Shown here: positions 23,201 to 31,048 of the stretch, one piece after another
How the letters are laid out: the number at the start of each line of letters is the position of its first letter
Numbering within the stretch: position 1 is the stretch's first letter
Assembly (NCBI GenBank): GCA_009801015.1
Contig: VHZZ01002020.1
Span: forward strand, 14,136 to 53,593
Origin: Silene noctiflora
Taxonomy: Eukaryota > Streptophyta > Magnoliopsida > Caryophyllales > Caryophyllaceae
DNA length: 39,458 bases
Direction: 5' to 3'
Notes under the pieces: model-generated
Databases searched by the model: none
The model's input: only the letters and a program-made list of their open reading frames with translations
Told to the model about the DNA's origin: nothing
Translations under genes and position numbers: made by a program

Positions 23201-26200
23201 GTTTAGTATATAGGGGATCTTAAAATTGCTTCCGTTTTATCAAATTTCACAATAAACATACCACTTTTATAACATATGACGTGAAATCTTCTAACTTTAG
23301 TCACAAGAAGTCATACTTAGATCCCAACGAAATAGACAAGGGATCATAATTCTCAAGTAAATATCGGTTTCAATTATTTCCTAGGGGCATGGAAGCTATA
23401 GAGACTCTTCCATAGGGCAGAGATAAGAACGTCAAAAGTGGACTTTAAAGCATCAATTAACATTAAATAACACTCAATACCAAAAAAAAACATGTTTGTT
23501 AGGTGTTCCCATATATAGCACTTCACATTAACCCACCTCTGCTGCGCATATAACCTATTTTCTCCCCCACTCCATCACCAACATGCCCTAAATTTTCGAC
23601 ATGAGATTAAGCTAAAATATGAATTGGGCCTCTAGTGTAGCCGGTCATACTTCTAAGGTGATAGAAAGAACAATAATTAACTTCATCATACTATCCCACA
23701 CCTTCCGTGTGATCATATGCGACCTCCATTTCCCTCGGTAGAACATGCTGCCTACAGAATTTCTATTCAGAAATAAATTAACTAAGTTTGGCATGTCATA
23801 GACAGTAAATACGATCTAAACCGAAATCCGAACATTAGCAATAAATCATCAAAGCACTTACTAAAATTATATACAGTATAAAGCACAGATATGAAATACC
23901 TTGATATCAGCGTGCAGCTTCCACAAACATGACATATTGCTAGCCAAATGGGTGCTTGCTTCTGCAACTTTAGACGCTTCCTGCAACACAAAGGATTTCA
24001 ATGACAGAAGAAACAGAATACATCAACAAGTTTGAGAAAGAAAGAGAAGAACCTCCAACATAGACGAGGCCCATGAAAATGCACCCTGCTTGATACATTC
24101 TTTCGACAAAGCAAGGAGCCCAAAAGCAAGTCCATATTGACCAGATGTACATTGGGGGCGTATCTCAAGAGCATCTCGAAACTGATCTATTCCCTGAGGA
24201 CAGTTTAAGAATAGAAATGAGTGAGAGGACATGATATTTACAAGAGGGAAAACAGAGAAACAAGATTTACCATATGAGGAAACGGTAGTGATTCGCAATA
24301 ATTTTTGTTGTGATACTCAAAGGTCACTCTCACAAGTAGAAGAATAAATAACCTCTTCCATAATTTTTTTTATCATCCACTCAAAAGAACTCAAAAGAAA
24401 TAAGGGGTTCCTTGTACGTAAAAAAAAGTCTCCATTACATTCATTTCCGATGGAACCAAAATCCCAGCAAAAATCTTTCCCCAATCCCTTGTTACGGATA
24501 ATAATTACCAACCTAATAGCTAACAATAAGATAAAAGAAAATACTTAGAGCATGATCTCTTTGGATTATAGCATGAAAACAAAGACCGGAAGATAAACAA
24601 TTGAACATCGGCTGTTCCTTTAAAGTCTGAATCTGCATTGACAAGATTAAGCATCTAGCTCAAAAGAGAATCCCATCAGTCACCTCCCTAGTTCCCTAAT
24701 GACAAACTATTTCTGGATACTAAAGTTTCGATGTAACCTCCCTGCATTCAATTTTGACCTGCCTAGTAATCTATGTCCAAATAAAAACTTGATTTCGGAT
24801 AATAAAGTAAAACATGACAGATCAACTCCAGCATATAAATATCTCCTACAAGAGTGCAAACAAGTACTCCTTTCCGCTAACTTGTCTTAGAGGTAGACAG
24901 TTCCTCTTAAAGTGGTATTTTACTATTTTGTGTCAAGCTACTTTGGTCTGTGTTGTTTCAAGTGCAGGCCAGAATGTTGATAAAGTTTGCTATGCTAAAT
25001 TGCTTTGGAATTTTAATTAATATATTCTAAGCAGCAAATGCAGTCCAAGAACTAAGACTCTACAACACAGGTGACTCTTTCTTTAATAGAATGGATTCAC
25101 ACAAGTCTTTAAATTAAGAGAGCAACTGTACATGTATACATATACAAACACACCTTTCTATACCAACCAAGCATTAGGTAAATATTTCCACTCTCAACCA
25201 TTGCAAAGGTTCTTGAACTTTCCAACTCCATTGCTCGTCCATATGACTGCAAATACAACGACAAGAAACACTGGACTAGAAGATCTATGGTGACAAATTA
25301 ATGATAAACACTTGAAGGTTTAGCAAAATCACAACAAAGTCTAGACAGATGGTAGCTTCCCTACGATCTTTATCAGACGAATCTCAGAGACTCGATTTTA
25401 GGTTATCGTCGTTTATGTTTCTCAGACTCGTGTGTGGCTGTTGGATACAGATACATTTTCAAGGGTCAGAGGACTCAGGGCTCCTCATGACCTCAAAATT
25501 TTGAAATCCAATCATAGCAAAAATACCTAACTCGAAAAGATTGTCAAAGCATTGATACATGAAGAGGGACAAAGCAGAAACAAAAGAATCGGGGAACTGT
25601 TCATTTGACAAAAGCAACAAAACTAAGCCAAATTTTAAAAAAGAGGTCAGTACCTTGATGGCAGCAGTATACATGCCAAGTCGTTGATAAGAAAGGCCTA
25701 AAGCCTGAAGAATAATTATTCAATGTGAAACAAACAACAAAAATTCAGTAATTCTCGGGAGAATAAGGTGTGGAAAAAGTACAAAGCTGCACAAAGAAAA
25801 GATGGCACAGACCTCCCAGAGATCCGCACTAGATGGATAGCCTCGAATAGCATGCTGTAGACTCTGGACAGCCTCAGACCACTTCTTTTGATGGACCTGC
25901 ATGCAAGGGATCGCAAACCAATTTCTAAGTTGATCGTGTTCCAGAATAAGATATGACTATATGGGTACGCAACTTATGTTACTCAAAGTCAGCTAGATAT
26001 GACACAGGTCACAGGTGCGTGTCCAGGTGGGTATTTTATGGGGGAAAAACTACTCCCTCCATCCCATTATTATCTTCCTAGTTTGACTTTTTTAGTCAAA
26101 CTGCGTTAGATAATGTGAAAAGTCGGAGTAACATTTTATGCAACATGTTTCCTAGACAATAATAAGAAGCATACCAATAGGCAACCCAGCCTGGAAAACG

Positions 26201-27443
26201 CCCAGAATGCGCGAGGGGATTTAGACGTGGCCTCCTTACACAAAGCAACCTCCAAACTCTCCTTCCCGTCTTTGTCCAACAAATTACACAATGCTTCCTG
26301 ATAATGATACCAATCAACAACAAGACTACTACAACATGTAATATAAATCGTCTACATTAAACCGAAAACTTTCAAATGGCAGACCATACCCCAGCATCAG
26401 AATCATCGGGGTTAAGTGAAACAGCCCGTTGATAACACTTGACAGCTCTCTGGATATCTACATTGCCGTAGTAATGGCCTAAGTATTTAAAAGCTTCCCC
26501 ACTTTGCGGATTCAATTTTGCTGCCTTCAAGAAGTGCTCGGCTGCTTTCTCTCTCCATTCTACCCCTCTTTCCCACAATAGCTTCCCCTGAAACAACCAC
26601 AACAACAACCAGGTCAAAACCCCCCCTATAACCCTAACACAAATTCTTCTCCAAGGTGATGTGACACAAGCTTTACCGTGAAACAGCATGCCATTACATA
26701 CCCTTGCAAAAACAGAAGTTATAGTAACTATCATGATATGTAATACAATCACCAAGTCAAAACCCTCCATAACCCTAAACAAAATTCTTGTGTAAGGCCG
26801 CCTGACACAAGTTTTATCGTAAAACGATACGCCATTAAGTATCCCTACAAAATTTAAGTTATACTCCCTCTGTGTCATATGAGAAGCTGTTTTAGGAAAA
26901 ATCAAAATTTTCTTTTTATAGGTCATTTAAATTTCTCCATGTATTATACATTCTCTACATTTCCCAAAACACTGCGGAACAATAATTAGGAAAAAGAGGT
27001 ACTGTAAGCCCTTCATTTGGTGGGAAAAAAGTTAACAGAAACCACAACCACAACAGTTTCAACACTTTCTTATTTCATTCATGTGCAATATACTAAAACG
27101 ACTTATAAAACGAAACGGAGAGAGTAGTAACTATCATGATTCACCCTAAAGCATAGCAATCTCTAATACAATTCACCATAAATAACTTTGAGCAATACAA
27201 TATGCTATATGCGTAAACTAAGATAACAAGATGAAGGTAAAAGAGAGAATTACAAGGTCGAATTGGTGAGAAGGATCATCTGGATTAAATTCTAAGGAAT
27301 TTTGATTGTCTTCTTCCTGAAAACAAAATAATAATCAAATGTAAGTATAAAATCAGAGTCGAAAGAGTGAAATTACAAATGTTAAATCGATTGAAGAAGA
27401 ACAGAAGGAAGAGTTAGGGATTGGAAATTACAGTGAGTTCCAT
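8265..27443 (-). CDS. SKI3: SKI3: TPR scaffold subunit of the Ski complex, complete, 22 exons
   Basis: Coding exons in transcript order: 27432-27443, 27254-27316, 26390-26587, 26175-26297, 25813-25896, 25654-25704, 25154-25246, 24053-24193, 23900-23980, 21865-22103, 21625-21796, 18406-18521, 18252-18309, 14873-14938, 14562-14774, 12123-12174, 11538-11911, 11330-11424, 10714-10962, 9336-9976, 8964-9167, 8265-8437. All use GT-AG, phases agree throughout, and the sum is 3498 nt (1165 aa; Arabidopsis SKI3/At1g76630 is close to this length). TPR segments include [54 protein letters not shown] and [14 protein letters not shown]; the C-terminal end has [17 protein letters not shown]3 joins the SKI2 helicase and SKI8 in the cytoplasm to thread mRNA into the exosome for 3'-5' decay. 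No disabling stop or frameshift was found. Exon 1 codes only four residues (MELT). Confidence 0.95.
11025..11095 (-). mobile_element. LINE/SINE 3'-end fragment (intron 18)
   Basis: Read on the minus strand it has GATTCATGTTAACTAACGCC followed by CAAATCAGTTTGGGGTTGGG and a TATTATTATTGTT tail. This resembles the 3' end of plant RTE LINEs and derived SINEs (compare the better example at 38150-38228). It is a short diverged fragment. Confidence 0.45.
12259..12486. mobile_element. Stowaway-like MITE (intron 15)
   Basis: The left end TTTCCCTTGTCCATCAAGAA and the inverse of the right end, CTCCCGTTGTTCAACAATAG, align with about three-quarters identity over roughly 28 bp. The element is flanked by TA (12257-12258 and 12487-12488), the Tc1/Mariner-Stowaway target. 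It is an older copy than those at 20649 and 26864. Confidence 0.5.
12487..13570. other. Intron 15 remainder, no gene seen
   Basis: This is AT-rich intronic DNA between exons 15 and 16 of SKI3. Short open frames on both strands at 12577-12889 have no recognisable domain. The only structure identified is the small L1-like tail with duplicated flanks at 13175-13302. Confidence 0.55.
13175..13302 (-). mobile_element. Tiny L1-like LINE tail with duplicated flanks
   Basis: A 38-bp direct repeat (13175-13212 and 13265-13302; first 29 bases identical, then four differences, all transitions) encloses 52 bp. On the minus strand the 52 bp read TTTTAATGAGAAGCTTACAA, then TTTTCCC and nine A residues directly before the duplicate. 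This resembles the 3' end of a plant L1 element followed by poly(A). The layout fits a severely 5'-truncated insertion, although 38 bp is long for a target duplication. Confidence 0.5.
13571..14483. mobile_element. 913-bp foldback / MULE-like non-autonomous element
   Basis: The two ends are inverted copies: GGTAAATTGATAGCTTATAC at the left, and GGTAAATTGATAACTTATAC as the reverse complement of the right. Similarity runs inward for at least 170 bp (TTTACCCTTACTAATTAA and CCACCCTTTCTC in both arms) and more weakly to about 330 bp through a GC-rich Pro/Gly-codon-like region. About 250 bp in the middle appears unpaired. No transposase frame is present. Long TIRs suggest a Mutator-like or Foldback element. 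A target duplication is not clear. It lies inside SKI3 intron 15. Confidence 0.7.
15047..15130. mobile_element. Truncated Stowaway-type MITE end (intron 14 flank)
   Basis: The sequence TACTTCCTCCGTCCCGGTCA (from about 15048) and the AT-rich DNA after it look like one end of a Stowaway-type MITE. I found no matching inverted end downstream, so it is a fragment. Confidence 0.4.
15363..15381. repeat. (CTCC)n microsatellite
   Basis: Four to five tandem CTCC units lie just before a short TCAATTGA palindrome and the cluster of ACTCG-N-CGAGT motifs. Confidence 0.8.
15418..15488. repeat. Cluster of four ACTCG-NN-CGAGT palindromes
   Basis: Within 70 bp there are CACTCGATCGAGTG, ACTCGGTCGAGT, ACTCGGTCGAAT and ACTCGGACGAGT, evenly spaced. 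They lie next to the ORF1-like retroelement relic and probably belong to its non-coding part. Function unknown. Confidence 0.65.
15677..17069 (-). mobile_element. Athila/Tat-like retroelement ORF1 relic (frameshifted)
   Basis: The minus strand has three overlapping frames that together look like one protein: [11 protein letters not shown] (about 16950-17060), then [20 protein letters not shown] and [15 protein letters not shown] (16745-16939), then [20 protein letters not shown] and [16 protein letters not shown] (16221-16793). Order and motifs resemble the ATHILA ORF1 domain of Ty3/gypsy Athila-type elements (family assignment from memory). At least two frameshifts break it. The tail (15677-15940) is a Gly/Pro-rich low-complexity frame. 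It lies in SKI3 intron 13, same orientation as the host. Element ends are not resolved. Confidence 0.6.
17070..17575 (-). mobile_element. Chromovirus-type 3' end: pol terminus, polypurine tract, probable LTR
   Basis: On the minus strand, GGTGAACTTCGGGGGCGAAG continues into TTCCTTTTAAGGGGGGTAGG (17511-17549). This matches the well-known junction of the end of the polyprotein with the polypurine tract in Tekay/Del-like Ty3 elements. The sequence after it (towards lower coordinates, from TGCATTGCGCGCG) would be the 3' LTR. Its far end merges into the Athila-like relic, so limits are uncertain. GAACTTCG and CGAAGTTC form a perfect inverted repeat. Confidence 0.5.
17576..18251. other. Rest of SKI3 intron 13
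   Basis: No gene or clear element end is seen. The GT-rich segment at 17620-17760 may be more retroelement or foldback debris. The last 250 bases before exon 13 look like ordinary intron. Confidence 0.45.
18522..20354. other. SKI3 intron 11, left part: unidentified repeat-like DNA
   Basis: Open frames at 19110-19543 (-) and 19581-19787 (+) show stop-interrupted, protein-like composition (for example [20 protein letters not shown] on the minus strand), which suggests old retroelement DNA. I cannot name the family and see no reverse transcriptase, integrase or protease motif. The rest is plain intron. Confidence 0.4.
20355..21391 (+). mobile_element. Non-autonomous Helitron 1 (1037 bp)
   Basis: The 5' end starts TCCCCTTATACTAAAAGAAT just after an A (20354). 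The 3' end has a GC-rich hairpin, CCGCGC-ATTC-GCGCGG (21364-21379), then 8 nt and CTAG (21388-21391), then T. This is the Helitron signature: 5' TC, subterminal hairpin, CTRR, insertion between A and T. No Rep/helicase frame is present. A Stowaway MITE is nested inside (20649-20845). It lies in SKI3 intron 11. Helitron 2 shares both ends. Confidence 0.8.
20649..20845. mobile_element. Stowaway MITE nested in Helitron 1 (197 bp)
   Basis: The left end CTCCCTCTTATTCACC and the inverse of the right end CTCCCTCCTATTCACC form a near-perfect TIR, flanked by TA on both sides (20647-20648, 20846-20847). An internal 19-base direct repeat, ATTGAATTTGGACCACACA, is present twice (about 20703 and 20744). 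Confidence 0.85.
22520..23217 (-). mobile_element. Non-autonomous Helitron 2 (698 bp)
   Basis: Read on the minus strand it begins TCCCCTATATACTAAACGAA (from 23217, after an A). It ends with hairpin CCGCGCA-TTTAT-TGCGCGG (22550-22532), then GGATCTAAA leading into CTAA (22523-22520), then T. Both ends match Helitron 1, so they are one family. The interior is AT-rich with no coding capacity. It lies in SKI3 intron 9, opposite in orientation to Helitron 1. Confidence 0.8.
23218..23899. other. Rest of SKI3 intron 9
   Basis: AT-rich intron sequence. I see no further element ends, exon or RNA gene. Confidence 0.5.
24194..25153. other. SKI3 intron 7, no element seen
   Basis: A 960-base intron with only short stop-bounded frames. 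No inverted-repeat ends or coding motif recognised. Confidence 0.5.
26052..26135. mobile_element. Truncated Stowaway-type MITE end
   Basis: TACTCCCTCCATCCCATTAT, followed by a small AGTTTGACT/AGTCAAACT palindrome, is typical of one end of a Stowaway-type MITE. The opposite end is only vaguely seen (GTCGGAGTA, 26122-26130), so the copy is truncated or decayed. It lies in SKI3 intron 4. Confidence 0.4.
26605..27180. repeat. Diverged tandem duplication (about 135-bp unit) in SKI3 intron 2
   Basis: Copy 1 (about 26610-26750) and copy 2 (about 26751-26863 continued at 27127-27180) share AGTCAAAACC/GGTCAAAACC, CATAACCCTAAAC-like text, TGACACAAG, GCCATTA, AAGTTATA and GTAACTATCATGAT. Copy 2 is split by a 261-bp Stowaway MITE. 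Copy 1 therefore preserves the unoccupied target site (AAGTTATAGTAACTATCATG around 26717-26736). Confidence 0.75.
26864..27124. mobile_element. Stowaway MITE with preserved empty site (261 bp)
   Basis: The left end CTCCCTCTGTGTCATATGAG and the inverse of the right end CTCTCTCCGTTTCGTTTTAT form the TIR. TA lies on both sides (26862-26863, 27125-27126). Comparison with the adjacent duplicate, where TA occurs once, proves the exact insertion limits and the TA duplication. Confidence 0.88.
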
Positions 27444-28229
27444 AATCAAACAATCAATTACAGTCCGCCAAAAAACCCTAATTAATTTCTTATTCAAAAT
27501 ATTACCAAAATTGGGAATTTGTGATTTGTGAGTGACCTGCAAAACCCAGTTTTCTAAGTTGGTAAGTGTTGAGTGAGAACTGAGAAGGTACGGTTCTTCA
27601 GTCCCAACTCCCAACTACCAAGTATATTTGTTTACTCTTTGTTCATTAGTGCTTTTTCTTTTCATTAATTAAATAAAAGTTAAACCACACCTCTCATAAT
27701 CAGGTCCGGACGGAAAATTGGACTCGATTAAACAGGGACATTTCAGTCCGGCCTCTAGTCCAAACTTTATAAGGATTCAGGATTTCGATCCATTTTGGTT
27801 TGGACCCGTTTTTCCAATTAGAACTGAATTGAAAAGACCGACATTTTAGCTTTTCTAAAATTCTTTATAAATGTTGTTAAAGTATGCTTAATTGTCGTTA
27901 TTATGTGATAATAATACATATTTCCTTATGTGTATACGTATAAAGTTAACAAGTCCTTTATAAAGTTAGTGTCGGTGTGCGAGTATGGACAAATTTCAAC
28001 CCAACCGATCAGGTACAGTCTTGGACCGGATTCTAGTCTTCAGTACATGTTTTTTTGAGATTACGGATTTGATCCATTTCGGTTCGGCCCGGTGCACAAC
28101 CGTAGCTTTATCATAGGGCTGGCTCGAAAAAAAATAACCAAAGGTTAACAATCAATTACGAAGTACTCTATATTTTTATTTTGATGAATAGATCCCTTGT
28201 GATAAATAATTATCAATAATATATACCCC

Positions 28230-28372
28230 CTTCGTCATCAGCATTTGTTTATATTCGATTTTGGCACAAAGACCAAGGAGGGGATATGGGACCATTTGTG
28301 AGAATTGTTATTGGATAATGAGTGGACAATAAGTTATGTGGATGATCAAATTAAACAAATGAATAAGACACC
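28230..28372. mobile_element. Possible decayed MITE
   Basis: CCCCTTCGTCATCAGCATTT at the left resembles one class of plant MITE ends ('cgtcat...atttgttta...ttggcacaaagaccaagg'). The inverse of CAAATGAATAAGACACCC at the right is loosely similar. Ends and class are uncertain. Confidence 0.3.
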
Positions 28373-28509
28373 CAAAAATATAATTAGTAAATAAATAACT
28401 AAGATGGATAAAGTATTAGGTTATCGAAATAAAACATTTACTCAAAGTTTATTAACTAGTTATTACTCTACTCACACATATTAATAGAAATCATGATAAT
28501 AATAATAAC

Positions 28510-28723
28510 TGTTATAGAATAAGAAATAGAGGAGAAAGGGTAGAGAGAACTTAGAGGAAGATATGCAAAATAGATTAAGAGAGCTACAATTATTCCTTGA
28601 TGAAGGGGTATATATAGTACATAGAAAATGAGTGAATGAGAAACCTAATTACATACGGAGTATATAATGACTATAATGGGTATAAGCCCAATGGACATCC
28701 ACACTAACTAATGTTTCATAACA
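28510..28723 (-). mobile_element. Probable solo LTR (Ty1/copia-like, 214 bp)
   Basis: The segment begins TGTTATAG and ends CATAACA, so it has TGTTA...TAACA inverted ends. On the minus strand it has the order expected of a small LTR: GGCTTATACCC, a TATATATACCCC TATA-like box (about 28608-28619), then GGAATAATTG and a pyrimidine-rich TTCTCTCTACCCTTTCTCC before the end. No internal coding region lies nearby. The target duplication is not clear. Confidence 0.5.
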
Positions 28724-29765
28724 ATAAAATCATTACCAAAAATCATTACCAAAAACAAGCTGAGGCAAACCAAATTAATTAAGCAAATAATAAAAGATTT
28801 TAGATTTATACTAAACTACTATGTGATTGCAATAAAAGAAGGAAACTTGGATTAAAAGAAGGAAGATTAAGTCTTCAAATATTCGTACAACCCTAAGATT
28901 AAACAATTGAACTAGATTAAGTGCTAGATTAATTTTAATTAAGGAAAAATTAAGAAATGTTCCGTATTAAATCTAAAATAAATAGATGAAAGCTCAGATC
29001 TAGGGTTTCGTGCTCTCAAATGTTATAAATGAGGGCATTTTATACACTCCCCGCAAAAGGAACGGAGGATGGGCCAAAACAGAACTATGAGGAGTATATT
29101 TTCTGGTCTTTCAACATGTTTCCTCATCTCCTTCTTCACTGGAGGGAAGGAACGATCCTTTTAGGGAAGAGAAGCAGCCAGATTCTAAGCAAGGGATCTC
29201 TTATCTTCCCTTAAGGGAATACGCTTCTCTTAAGGAAAGATACGCCATTTTTCATCAAAACCGTCTTCTAACCTTGCCTTGTTTCGTGGTCTCTTGCATG
29301 GACTTTGTAGGACACCCCATGGCGGGGGACCATTACAAGAGCGCAAGGAGCCCATCTACCAACTCGACTTCCTCTAGCCATCAATATGTAGAGAAAATAG
29401 GCTCCGAATTGTCGTTTTTTTTCCTACAAAACCGAGCAAAACATAAGAAAGCAACTAGAGGAAGCCCTATAGTCCTAAAACTCGCTTCAAAGAGCGCTAA
29501 GACAAGGAAAATAAGGAGAGTAAAAGGTATAAAAAGGGATAAAATGACGATGTATCAAACGTACCAATGTATCACCATTTAAAGAACTACAATAGTGTCA
29601 ATCTTCCTCATATTCATAATTTTGCGGCCATTAACTTTCATATCAAGAGATAGAGTATAACACACAACAGATGCATGAGGGCGGATTGGTAGACATGATT
29701 GAACAATAAAATGATACGGAATAATAGTCTCTCAGTATGTATAAAATTAAAGAGTTATTCCCAGG

Positions 29766-29855
29766 TACGATCAACAATAAATTGATTAGAAAAATGAATA
29801 AAATATTAGAGGCTACGATCAACAATAAATTGATTAGAAAAACGAATAAAATGAT
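29766..29855. repeat. Two-copy tandem repeat, 48-bp period
   Basis: TACGATCAACAATAAATTGA followed by TTAGAAAAAYGAATAAAAT occurs at 29766 and again at 29814 with one difference (Y). It is a local duplication in intergenic DNA. Confidence 0.8.
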
Positions 29856-30924
29856 ACGAAAAGTTAGGTTCTCAATATCTTAGTGAAAAACTCTTTTACA
29901 TACGTTTCTGAATTTTTGTAAATTACGGATCATAATCATGAAGAGGGAATCAATAAAAGTCAAAAAGATGGAAATTAATTGGTCTACCGCCATATTAACT
30001 TTAGATTCTCCTTGAAAAACGATCAAAGAGCAAGCAACAAATCCACTATGAACATTTGTAAATACCCTTTAACCAACAAAAGAAGTTATGTTTTGCTTTA
30101 TATAATTGGTCTACCTAAATTTAAGTTAATAAGGCCGTAAAGTCGACACACAATACTCCGACGTATATTCGAAATTCATCATCTTTGATTAAATTGGATC
30201 AAACTCTTACTAGTGAGAAGAGCCTAGGTAGTAAAACAAGTATATTAAGAAACAATAATAAAGAGTGTAAGAATAAAATAGGGGGGCCTTTTTCTTTGTT
30301 TGCCATGTAATTTAGAATCGAATAAGATTGGCTGTTGATGTTCAATCAAAATGTAATATGCTTTGTTTGGAGGGTGAAAGTAGGGAAAAAGAGTCTTGAC
30401 TTTGAAGGCTGCCATGATTGAGGTTGTGCTTTGTCATTGTAGGATTGGAAATTGGAACCCAATAATATGCTTTCATGATATGACAATAAAAATAATATAA
30501 GGAATTTTTATGAGAAAACATAAAATCTGTATAGCATAATGAGGACAGGAGACTTCAAAACTCGAAAAGAATACAAAAAAAATTACATTAATATGTTATT
30601 TAAGTAATAAAGGCGATAGGCCTAAAATGTATAGTCGAATTTTCTTCCAAACTATATTTCAATGATTTAAACCTTAGATCTTGTATTCCTAAGTTGAACC
30701 AAACACAAGGTATCAGGAATCGAGTTCCAAACCCAAACCATCCTGGCTTGATTCCTAATTCCATAACGATACCTTTATTGAACCAAACGCCTCCTTATTG
30801 CTCAGAGCATATCCGTCATTCCGCCCTAACCACTAAGCTAGTAGATAAGGAGTACAAGTTAGTTTCACTTGTTTGTTGGTCCAGCACTCTTTCCCCAAAC
30901 AAACTTTTGAACTAGCAGTAGCAT

Positions 30925-30932
30925 TATAAATA
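30925..30932 (+). promoter_or_regulatory. TATA box of the C1-domain gene
   Basis: TATAAATA lies 117 bases upstream of the ATG at 31049. With a start about 30 bases downstream, the leader would be roughly 85-95 nt, normal for a plant gene. Confidence 0.55.
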
Positions 30933-31048
30933 TTCCCAAATGCAACTGTCATTTCCAAATCCACCATCATTTAGCAAGTTACCTAAAAACATATTCTTTA
31001 GGCATTTAGGAGCTAACCAAAATCCTCTAAGGCTCTAACCAATAAAGG

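Larger units (their letters stand above)
27444..31048. other. Divergent intergenic region between SKI3 and the C1-domain gene
   Basis: The left edge holds the SKI3 leader and promoter; the right edge holds the C1 gene promoter. The middle contains a probable solo LTR (28510-28723), a possible MITE (28230-28372), a 48-bp-period two-copy tandem repeat (29766-29855) and AT-rich DNA. Open frames at 29029-29582 and 30694-30915 have no recognisable domain and are probably not genes. Confidence 0.55.

Noticed and set aside
20355..23217. One composite transposon carrying SKI3 exons 10-11
   Set aside because: Each Helitron has its own complete 5' and 3' end, so two separate insertions explain the data better.
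29029..29582. Two open frames of 61 and 102 codons in intergenic DNA
   Set aside because: Low resemblance to any protein, no splice partners or promoter seen; the basic, Lys-rich C-terminal half reflects A-rich sequence.
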